From contig NC_134029.1 in assembly GCF_964204645.1 (NCBI RefSeq), positions 14,128,850 through 14,192,849 of the forward strand: DNA of 64,000 bases, given 5' to 3'. A model generated the notes under the pieces. The model worked only from the letters and a program-made list of their open reading frames with translations, was not told the origin of the DNA and made no database searches. Position numbers and translations under genes: made by a program. The stretch's first letter is position 1. Every line of letters starts with the position of its first letter. The DNA is from Tubulanus polymorphus. Lineage: Eukaryota > Nemertea > Palaeonemertea > Tubulaniformes > Tubulanidae. Shown piece by piece: positions 25,201-37,200 of the stretch.

Positions 25201-28200
25201 GATGATACGATACGTTCGCACTATTACAAATGATGTCGTGTTATTTAGATTAGTGTACTCTTAATTGTTATTTAAAGCCAATGCATTGATTACTAGAACC
25301 ATCGCTATGTATTAATGAAATTCGTTGCACGTTCGCTTATAAAATAGTTACTTTAAGGTAACTTATTTCATCTTAGCTTCTACGTTCGTTAGAAAATTTC
25401 GTCCATAGAAATACGTTCGGGATACTTTATTTTTCAGATTTTACAACAAAATAAATATCATACACTCATAAATCTTTCTTATTTATTCCACAATGATACG
25501 TTCATGAATATAAACTGAAAGAAAAAAGCATTTATCATATTTAAAACAAATTATACCCTTATAACTATATTGACGGAGTCTGGTACCCAATATTGTGCAA
25601 TCTGCCATATTCTGTTACCACAATGAATTAGAATGTTGTAGCTTATAACGTGTTCTATGATTGTAGTGCATATTTTGTTACCACAATGAATTAGAAAGTT
25701 GTAGCTTATAACGTGTTCTATGATCGTATGATTTTAGTTATTCTATATGGTCACCAGGGGGCATTGAATAGTATAATAACTTAGTATTTCCTTGCTATAT
25801 TGGTATCTTGGCATATTTTGTTACCATATGATCAATTGCAAAGTTGTAGTTCATGAAATGTTCTATGATTGTGGTGAGTTTCAAGGTCATTGGGTTTTGA
25901 ATATGGTCACCAGGGGGGCGTTGAATAGTAGAATAACTTAGTATTTCCATATTAAATTGGTAACAAGGCATATTTTGTAATCACAATCAATTACAAAATC
26001 GTAGCTGCTGACATATTCTATGATTGTGGTGAGTTTCAAGGTCATTGGTTTTTGTATATGGCCACCAGGGGGCGTTGAATAATACAATATCTTAGTTATT
26101 CTATATGGTCACCAGGGGTGTTGAATATTGAAATTGTTAGATTGTTGAGCGTTTGAAACCACTTCCCAAGTGGGCATTGTGTCCCTGGACCCCTAGTTTG
26201 GCTAAAAGTTACTGATTTTTTTTCCCCATAAATTATTTGAAAAAAAATATTTTCCGACTTTTTCAATATGGGCCGTTTTCATCCCTGTTTTATGATGGAA
26301 GGAGTGTGATGCATGAGTTATCCTAGAGACTTTCGGGAACTGATTTGGGTCCTCTCGGTTAAAGGGCAAGGTTCATTTCCTCCCTTCATAAACGGGTCGA
26401 CATACACTCATGGTGAATATTACACTCAGGCGTTTCCCTTGATATGGGGCTTCAGCGACATTCTTTAGCTTGTTCCCGCTTCATAGTCTACAGTTCCATA
26501 GGATTTTCTTATCACTAGGTATATGGATTAAAGGCATATGGAGGATAAACCCTTACACAAATTGAAGACGTTGCTTTAAAATGGCCTGATTAGCGATGTG
26601 TTATTAGTAATGCGACGTCGTTTTCTGGAAAAGGGGACGTCGCTTTCGGGAAAATGCGACGTTGCCTCTGTGTGAGAGTGTACATCGCTTTCTGGTAAAG
26701 GTGATGTCGCTTGGTGCCAAGGACAATGTCGCTTTTGGGTATAGCAACGACTGGCAAATTGAAAACTATAGGGCTTGTATTTTCTTCTAGAAACAAGGAT
26801 TGGAGAGGGAATTGGCAGGGAAAGAAAGTCAACTTCTAGAATTAACTGTTAAGTATAATGATTTAGAGGACAATCTCTTCCACACTAGACAGAATTTACT
26901 CTGCGAACAAGACAATTCAACGAAATTGGCTACAGAGGTAAATATCATTAATCTTCAATAAAGTTAAGATTTATTTTGGTGACTTGCACAATTAATTGCA
27001 ATTAATTGTTTAAATATTATAATATTTTAACTTTGTTTATCTGGCTGGGATGATGAACCTAATATCAAATTTTATTCAATACCTTACCTGTGTGCTATAA
27101 ATTTATAGGTATTGCATCTTGAAAATCAGGTTTGTGTTATGGATCAGTCTGTGTTGGCTGTAGTGTTCATGTTGTGGGTGTGTTTATGCTAGGTTCTCAC
27201 TTGGGATCATTATTTTGGTAGCCATTGTACGTGTGAAACCGGCCCCTGGTCTATCATCTTGATATGGTTGATAAGATCTAATAGTAAAGATTAACATCAT
27301 TAACTGAAAACCAGTTGATTAGAGCCATTTTGAGAATTTGTTGAATAAGAAAGAAAGATAAAAGTGATTTCAAATATATCATCTGTGAATGGCCATTGAA
27401 GAAATGCATGTTGTGACAATAAATAGTGAGTCCCAAACTGATATGACGATAGATGAAGTCTGAAAAGTTTCCTTATAGCTAACAGTTTATTGACTCCATC
27501 CACATTTTGGCTATAACCTATAACTTCAGGAATACTGAGTGAACAAAATGTTGAAATATTTATATAGGGCCTATACCATAAAGAACAGAAGAGACCAATT
27601 CAGTAATTAAGAGGGAAGCAACTAATTTTTAGATACAATGATAGAATTAGTCACCTAATAATTCATAAACAATATAGATTGGAATTTCGTAAAGGGCAAA
27701 TGCCATCAAAATAGAATATTGTTATGGACTTTCGCTTTAGCGAAGTCCATTTTGTTATCGCATATGAAAGTTTCTTGCTTTGGTACAAAATAACTTAGAA
27801 ATGAGGCATAGTTTCTCTACGGAACTTTCAAAACATTCAATGCAGTAATAAAATCTCTTACCCTATTGAATTTCATCGGAATCCGTTGCTTATTTATTAA
27901 TTTAGTTATTTATTTGTTGTTGTAACTACATTTCGTTTCGTTTCACATGCCCCTTTATATATAGGCCTATGCATGCTTCATACACGTCCTAGACACAGAC
28001 TCGCTGCAGTGTGGTGTACTGATCTGTTCATGTATATGAAAAGTGCGCCTCGCGCGTAGCCTAGTTCAAGTTTTCTTGGAAATTGCAAATGATTCAACTG
28101 CCAGGTTTCGTCGCGGGCGGCCGTGAAAAGCAGTGAATTTTATAGAAGGACAGTAAAATTGGGAAAGAGGGAAGTGAATCTTGGAAATTGTTCAATTTAT

Positions 28201-31200
28201 GAAAATAGATTGTCTAACGTTAACAAACTCTGACATAGTGTATGAAATAGATGATATTATTACACCATGAACGTGGAGAGTGTCTATTTGAGTAAGTGGG
28301 GAAAACCCACTACCATGTATATTCATGATGAATCATCATGCAGTTGTGTGTGATGGAGATCGTATCAATAGACAGATTTTCATGAAAACTTCTTGATTCA
28401 ATCATTTATGTAAGCGTGCGCATTTCTGAGCTCATATCTGACAAACACTCACAGCTTCTAGTCATTTCACTAGACGGTTCACATGGTAAATTTATTCGTT
28501 TAGAAGTGTTTCTGAATTGATAAACTCTTACCATTGTATTCTGTTGCTACTGTTGCTATGTATGACATTATAGATGTGTATTAGTGAGTAGCGCTGTTGG
28601 TCTGTGGATAAGGTGAACAAACGATGTTTATTTTATCCATTCTACATAGGCTATGACTAGCGCGTATGCGTGCGTGCGCTGATTGTCATAGACATCATGA
28701 ATAGCGCTACTGCGGGAAATATGTGAACTACATAGATGAATTGTGGATAAATAAATGACTAATTTATGGCTAATTAGAGATACCTTTTTCGATCAGTCAG
28801 ATGTCAGTTCGTTATTTCCATACTCAAGTTTCTTCTGGTTAAGCAATCATGGATAGTACAATTTTGATGGCAGTTGCCCTTTAACACGTTCGCTGCCACT
28901 GAAGAGATAAACCGTCTTGGTAGGTGTACCGCAGTTTGTCATGATGAGTTATATCGTCATCCATTCCATGTCATTTCATAGCATTATGAATGACCTGGCA
29001 GAGGCGAGAAACCAGCTAAGAATTGTTTGGCTGTATGGTGAGACGAAGATTTGTTTAAGTGCTTTTTGGTTTACCTTTGTCAGCGATATGATGTTGGCAT
29101 TGAGCCAATTCATGTAAAATCGCAGTACGTTTTTTTATATGAGCATTTGTTTCATTGGTTCTCGGCTTAAACGATGTATAATCGATGCGATTGAAGACAT
29201 GGCGAACCTTTGTCGATGACATGGTCAACTGACCTAAAATTCTACGAAAAACTGTTTTTGGTGGGAAAATTCTTAGCTCTCGCGTATAAATTTGCAATGA
29301 CCTCGATTGGGGGGCGTCGTCTCGCCGAGCGAATGGGATTGGCTGTTTTTGGGATATACGAGGAATTCCGGCTACTACTAAAATAATTATGGGAAAGCTA
29401 TAGAATGGCGTACGTTTCATTGGACTAGGTGCCGTATACGTGCCGATTTCAAATGCTCATCGCTGGTGAGGGTGTAATTATTTCACTCATCTGCCATAGG
29501 TATTGTTTCATTTTAATACCCGGTGATTGTTTTGATTGACATTGAGGTGTAAGCGAATATTCACTTACACTAGGCCTCCACATGCACGCGGAGTGCTACA
29601 CCACACACACACAAGCTCGTACAGTACAATACGGTGATGCTGTAACTCATGAACGTTTGACTTGAAAGTAGGCTGAATAATCGTAGCAGAAGATGAGCGC
29701 TGTGTTATCTGTTCGATAGAATTTGTAATAAATTGTTATTTCTTGTGACCTGAAAATACTAAGCAGCAAACTATAAGGTCTATCGAGGTCTGAATATTGT
29801 AGTGGTAAATTCCAGGATTTAAAACGATCTAATAGCCGATTTCTTCTGTACTGGTAATTTAGCTTCCGTGGCCAACATTGGAAGAGGTTGCCAAGCCCCA
29901 ATATTCAGCCACCCTCTGATATGTGACATCCCAAAATAATGGTCTGTTTGTCGTAACCCGACCAACCCGACTTCAGAGGTACCGAGTGAAAACTTTTTTC
30001 TTGGATTCTTTGAAATAAATTTTATTTTTGATAAAAACGGCCAACCGAGTATGAGCTACGTACATTTGAATTCTAGTGTGCATCGTGTGAAAACATGCCT
30101 TGACATGTGGCCTAGTTTAAGTTTCCAAGAAACTGGCAGTGTTCCAATAAGCTGCCATTCATTCTAATAGTGACTGTATTAAAGCTGGTAATGTAAAAGC
30201 GCGCACATATTCAATGTACTGTTTCAATTTTAACACAGAGATGACGCTCTGGACGAAGTTATAATTTTAGAATAATTCTTGAAATCTACGCTGACAAATT
30301 TCCCGTGCACAACATAGATGATTTTTTTGCGATATTGTTTCCATGTAAAAAAGCCCAAGGGTGAAAAATTTGTTTTTAGCTCTAGCTTTCAAGGTAAACC
30401 ACACTTTGCCCATGGGCAATTTATTTTAAAATTGCTTGGATTTTGGGAGGAAATCATCGTCAACTGTTCATGTATATCCCTTCGTCAAAAGACTGCGATA
30501 GGTTCTGCCTTTTTCGTGTGATAACCGATGTGGCGCGTGGTGAGGGATTGGACGCAGTAGATGTTCCAATCGGACCCCTGGTTGGGGGGGGGGGCCTTGG
30601 ATATCGAGTAATGGTTGAGAAAACGCACAGGAAGTGTATAGACTGCCCTTAGCATCAGTTCAAGTGCAAGGAGAGCATGTGCGACAGACTAGTTCATGCA
30701 ACTGCCACCAGGGGACATTGAAAGAACCATATATCTTCGGTTACGTAGCCATTTTGGAACATCAATACTTTTTACGTGGTATCCCTTGTACGTAGCTGGA
30801 TCCACATTATATCCAGCATATAATTGACCCAGGTTGCGCTACTTGGAAATAAGTCATATGAGTAAGTCATATAAGTCATACTGATTAGAATTATTTCGAT
30901 GATGCTTCCCGAACCAGATAGACAGAAACCCGTTATCGGTGCTATCAAAAATTCATAAAGACTAAAAATGTACAACTCAAAAAATTGTTGAGATTCTGTG
31001 ACAGATTTACTTTTTCAACTTAAAAATACAATTTTGGTATTGTTTGACTCATTGGGCCGACTCTATTATCCATCTGGACGCGTCCTGATGTCTCAAATTT
31101 CACTGTTTCATCGATCACGTGATCATCCGGATATCTCCGGACTCTCCATTCTGGGGAGGTGGTTTAGTTGCGGAGTGGATCCGTGCGGTTAAGAAAATAC

Positions 31201-34200
31201 ACGTTCAGCCTAGCATTAACAGGCAACCAGTCTATTAAGTGATAGCACAGTCGTTCTCCGATTGTACTCTTTTTCACCGAAATCACCGGATCATCCGGAT
31301 ATCAATCCGGACGTGATAATAGAGTCGGCCCATTGGAATCTCTCCTATATAGATCATAGCTGCTTAACTATGAAGCCCACTTTCTCACTAGATGGCGAAT
31401 GATCTTCCTTCTTTTTCATAGATTTTCATAGCTTCACAAGCATTTTACTGGGTACTCCTGTGGTAACCAGATGGCACTACAATCGGATATTGGCATATAA
31501 GTCAGTCATTAGCATGTGATTAGTGGTGTTTCTGTGCATGCCTGTGTTACTATTTTCGTTTGCTGACCCAGACCAGCTTCTGTTTATATACTTTAGTAGA
31601 AAACTATAGTAAAGTCACTATGAGCACTTTTGCTTGTACTATAGTACCTGGAAAATCTGTGTGACTTGAGCGATATCTTGAATGGTCAGAATATCTAAGT
31701 GAAATGGTAGTAGCCACGTTTATTGTATCCGGAGCAAAGAATCCTAATGAAATATCCTGATTGATGCAATTACATTTGCGTATACATATGAATTTTCTCT
31801 GATCTTTGATCTATTACATAACAAAAAGCTAGAGAAATTACATAATTGCACATGGTATTTGAAAAATTCCCGATAAAAAAATGTCGAATCAGAAAACGCA
31901 TAAAGCCTAATTCCTAAAAATGACCTTACATTTAATTACTGTGCTTGTATCGATACTCGCAATTCATTTAAATTTCATCCATTAGCGGAACGAAAAGAGG
32001 CTTTACAACTTCTTTTGATTCCGTGTTTTATAGAGATAGTGAAAACATATCCGCTTTAAATGTAGAACTTACAGATAGCTTTTTCAAATTATCCTCAACT
32101 GTTCTCTACCTCGAATCCTATAAACTTGCTAAACCGACGAGAAAAAATGCGTTTTACCAGTTTTTCTCAGATAGGTGAATTACACTGAATTTTCTAGAAG
32201 TAATGCGTTTATCATCATGCGAATAACGACTTGTACGAACCTGTGATATAGAATAGCAATACGAATGGGAGTTTTAGGCCATAACAACACATATATGAAT
32301 AAAAGAGTTAACATATTACATCAGGATGGATATTGGGGTATATGTGTATGACTACTAAAAGGATAGTTCACGGTTTTACCTGTGTTGCCATGCATCACTG
32401 TGTGTACAGGTTCAAAACATAGCAGTTGCTCTTCTAATTACCGTGACTAATTATCAGTGCCCATACCCATAGAAACCATCAAACTGATCAACTCAAAACA
32501 TATATAAAGCCGCATTCATGTAATGTCTTTCAATTGCGACAAGTAATGCTGAAAAGATGACTACATTTTTCCAGCACAACCCGCCGTTATTTATGTTCCA
32601 GTACTTTCTAAAGATACTGACCATAAAACTACTTAAAGGGGCAGTAGCAAAATTGCCCTTAATGCTGGTCCATCGGAATTGTCAAAAATAGTTAACTATA
32701 TTCACGATTCATTTGCGTTATTACACATACGAATTTTAAGTTGTTCTGGAGATATTTTTCTTGAGATTTCTCAAGGAAATGTGATGTGGGATTCACTACC
32801 AGAGGACCAGCAAACCGTGTCGAAGATTTTAATATTCAAATCTGGTGTTCTGAAACATTATTTATGCAAGGAATTATTATTCAAAACATCATGTCTATCG
32901 GACGTGGCAATAGATTGGAATGCAATCGATGATATGCTTCGTCGGATGTCTAGTGAATATGTATTCTGCACAGGCATATCCAGACCAGAATTTGACGGCG
33001 TTTGTTCATCAATCAAGTATATTCCATCGTTCGTTATCGAGAGAAAGATTCCGCCATCGTTTATATCAAAAAAGTGAAAAAATGGTATAAAGTTCAATTC
33101 AATGCTACAGTAAAAGATCGAGAGGCAAGATTATCAGCAAAGTCTCGATGTCCGGAATGTTTAATTGCTTATCGCAATCTTCGAAAGAGGAACAAGCGTG
33201 AACAATTGGTTACTCCGCAAACTAAAGCAAGAAGTTCAGAAAAAGATTCCAACCGTCCTATGACAAATTTGACACCACAAAGCAAAAAGCGGAGAATTGA
33301 GAGAAAGAGTTCAAGTGCTAGAAATGTAAAGTGTCGATTAATTAACACCTCACCGGAAATTGAAAATGACTATACTATTGAACTGGAACAGTCCCAATGT
33401 AAGGAATTGGAAGATTTTTGTTCTCACGTCAAGCCTGGTGATATCGAAGCCGTCTTAGCAGAAGCAGAATTAGAAAAAGATAGATTGCAAGCAATAAAAA
33501 CTACCTGGGAAGCTGATCAACACCGCAATAGTAAGTGAATGACAATCATTTTAAATTCCATGAAAAATTCATATAATTCTGAACCATAGATATTTTCAAT
33601 ATTGGAGGATACTTTAGCCCATAATTCCAGACGAAAATGAGACTCTTTTAACTCAATTTTTTTTGTTGATTTAAGTTCAAACTGATAAGTGAAATCCAGA
33701 CAAAATTTACAAAATATTTTAATTTTTCAAAATAGAAACTGGACAAAAAGGAAACCGTTGGAGTATGGTGGCCTATCGAATTGCTCTGTCAATATACTGT
33801 CGAAGCCCTGCAGCCTACGTAGCAATACAAGAGTGGGGAATTTTCGAACTGCCCTCGCGAAGTTCACTGCAGCGCTATTCTACTGCACTGCTGCAGGCTC
33901 CTGGAACGGAGTCATATTATGATTATTTAGAAGACACATTTAACAGTTATAATTTGTGGAAAAATGAGTGTACATTGAAAGGCAAAATGTCACCAACCTC
34001 AACTGGATGTAAAAGTACAACAAGTCAATACGTGGCCATGATGTATAGTTTATTTTAACAACTCTAGATGGCAGCACCTGCCAGTACAAACAAATACATT
34101 ACATCCTCCTTAAGTATAAAGAATACACCGAATGCTAAATTGTATGAACCAGCAAAAATTATACCTAATAGCCTAATATACTTATCTAACCTAAGACCAA

Positions 34201-37200
34201 TTACTACAACAAGTAACTCAAGTTTGAGTTTTTTTGTGGTAAAAACAATAACCCAAAAGGACAGAAAACCATTTCTGTTCTAATCTAACATGCACAAGTT
34301 TCTAATCTAACATGCACAAATTTCTAACAGGCACAAATAAGTAGATCAACATCGAATAATGCAAATTGATATTGTAGTTAATGTTAGTCATCATTGTACA
34401 TTATTACAATGCAAATAAACTATCAGTTATTAAGTAACATAATCAGCCAAGTAACTTGGTTTTTTTTACAAATCGACCGGACGTTTTGGAAACATTAGAA
34501 TCACTAACAACCTGAGGAGTTTCAGGGGGGTCAGGGAGACTAACTACAGGAGATTCTGGGTAGAAGGGTGGAGATTGAGGAGGTTCAAATTCTGGTAGTC
34601 CCTGAACTAATACCGGCGGTATAGGCAGAGTTTCCTCTCCAGTTTTAAGTAAGTGTCTACGATTACGACGCAATTGTTTACCATTAACATCATTAAAATA
34701 TGATCTTTCATTATTATCAGCAACTGCTGTTACACGTGCCGGTTGCCAAGTGTCTTTTGCAGACTTTTTGTACCTCACTATTTCACCTGGCCTCAGTGTA
34801 GGCAGTGATCTGGCGGCTCTGTCATAATATTTCTTGTACAACTCTTGCCTTGACTGAAGACGCAAGTGATCCCTATTAGAATTTGAATTTGATGGTTTTG
34901 ATATGACCTTGGCAACTGGCAGTCTCGTTTTCAGATGTCTACTCATCAGTAACTCTGATGGGCTTTTACCCACACCCTCTAGAGGTGTATCTCTATATGC
35001 CATAAGAGCAAGGTAGATGTCTCCACTAGAATCCTCGGCTTTTTTTAACATGTTTTTAACTGTTTGTACAAAACGCTCAGCTTGTCCATTTGATTGTGGA
35101 AATGTTGGACTGCTAGTATCATGAACAAAGCCCCAGTTTCTGGCAAAGTTCTGAAAGTCTCTACTAGTAAACTGCGGTCCATTATCACTATAGGTAATGT
35201 CGGGTATTCCATGACGAGCGTAGATTGACTTCAACGCGTTAGTCGTTGATTTACTCTGGCAGTAACGCAACTTCTGGATACTTCGAGTAGAAGTCAACGC
35301 AGATCAGATAATCCCGATGTCTGAAGTGAAATAAATCACATGCCACCTCAGCCCATGGACGATCAGGCATTTCGTGAGGAATTAATGGTTCCTTGCGATT
35401 CGCGTTTCTCGTTTCTAGACATATTTTGCAGCGCGATACCATGCGTTCGATGTCTTTATTCATATCCGATCAATATAATATATCTCTCGCTCTGCTTTGT
35501 TTACATTTCACGATGCCGAAATGCGACTCGTGTACGATTTCGAGCATTTCCGGATGCATTTTGGCGGGAACTATGATACGCTGTCCGCGATACGCAATGC
35601 TGTCGATAACACTAATTTCATCACGAAATGTCATATGTTTTCCAAGTTCTGGATTGATATCTCGCTTATCTGTCGGCCAACCGATCATGACCGCAGTGCA
35701 AAGTTGCTGCAATACGGGTTCCGATTTCGTTTCCTCGCATAACTGGCATAACTGGAAGATATTTCTCGACGCTACAGACTTCCAGTTCTTGACAGTCTGC
35801 TGTTTCATCTAAACACGTACGACTGAGCGCATCTGCCACATACATTAGTTTACCCGGTTTGTAAACAACGTTGAATTGATATTCACGCAATGCCATGCAC
35901 ATTCCTTGTAATCGCGGTATAACCTTATCTTACGACTTCGTGCAGATCGACACTAACGACTTATGATCCGTCTCGATTGTAATCTCGCGACCATAAATAT
36001 AGTCGTGGAATTTCTGTGTTCCAACGACGACCGCTAGGAGTTCCCGTTCTATTTTTGCATACCGACATTGTGTATCATTTAAACTGACAGGTTTCCCTTC
36101 TTGTAATAAAACAGCTCCTAGTCCCATTGAACTTGCGACTGCAGTGTGACTGCTTTAGAATTATCGAACAGTTTCAGAACCGGTGCCTCTGAAACTAGTT
36201 TCTTAACGTGCTGGAAGCTCGCATGCTGCGGAGGGTCCCAATGCCATGGTACCTCTTTACACGTAATCTGACGTAACGGTTCTGTAATTCCAGACAGATT
36301 CGGGATGAATTTGCCCAGGTATTCTACCATACCCAGAAACCGCAAAACTGCTGATGAATCGGTTGGAGCCGGCATCTTTACGACTGCTCGAATCTTTTCC
36401 GGTTCAGCTTTCTACCCCTCGTTGCCAATTAAGTGACCGCAGAACTTAACTTCAGGTTCGCATAACTCCAGTTTATTGGAGTTAAATCGGACACCATTGT
36501 TGCGCGACGTTTGCAACATGTCTCGACATGTAGTGTCGTGATCCTTGGATGTCACTCCCCTAAGTAACACATCATCAACTATACACTTCATGTCTGCTAT
36601 GTTCTCATCAATCTGATCGCAGATATCGGTATCTACCGAAGGGAGCATTAAAAATTGTCAGTCTCGAACTATCCTCGTCAAGGACGGCCTGCAAGAATCC
36701 AGATGTAGCATCGAATCTGGAGAAGTACTGCGCTTTCGCACATTAGTTCGCTATGTCCTCAATAGTGACCATAGAATAGTGTTCAAGATGAATCGCTCTA
36801 TTCAAATTGAGCGGATCGTTAAAAATTCGTAATTACCATTTGGTTTGGTTATGATCACACAACTACTGACCCAGTCTGTAGGTACATCAACTTTCGTGAT
36901 CACTTCTTGTCCCTCCATGTGATCAAGTTCAGCTTTGAACTTTGCTTGCAACGCTAATGGTACCTTTCGGCGACTCCACTACTGGAGGTACAGTAGGATC
37001 TAGTTCTATATGATGTTCACCAGGAAGACATCCTAGTCCCTGGAAAACATCGCTGATTTCAGCCAGTATCTCGTCCCTTGTCATTGGCGTTGAAGTGTCT
37101 ACCATCATCACTAGTTACTAGGTTTAAATCAGTACAGTACATGTCCCAACACCGGGCTTACATTGTCACTAACAATGTAGAAATCGAGCTCCATTTTACA

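Noticed and set aside
29055-29420. 121-residue minus-strand ORF
   Set aside because: Mixed composition, no recognisable domain, no splice signals and no repeat family with coding content.
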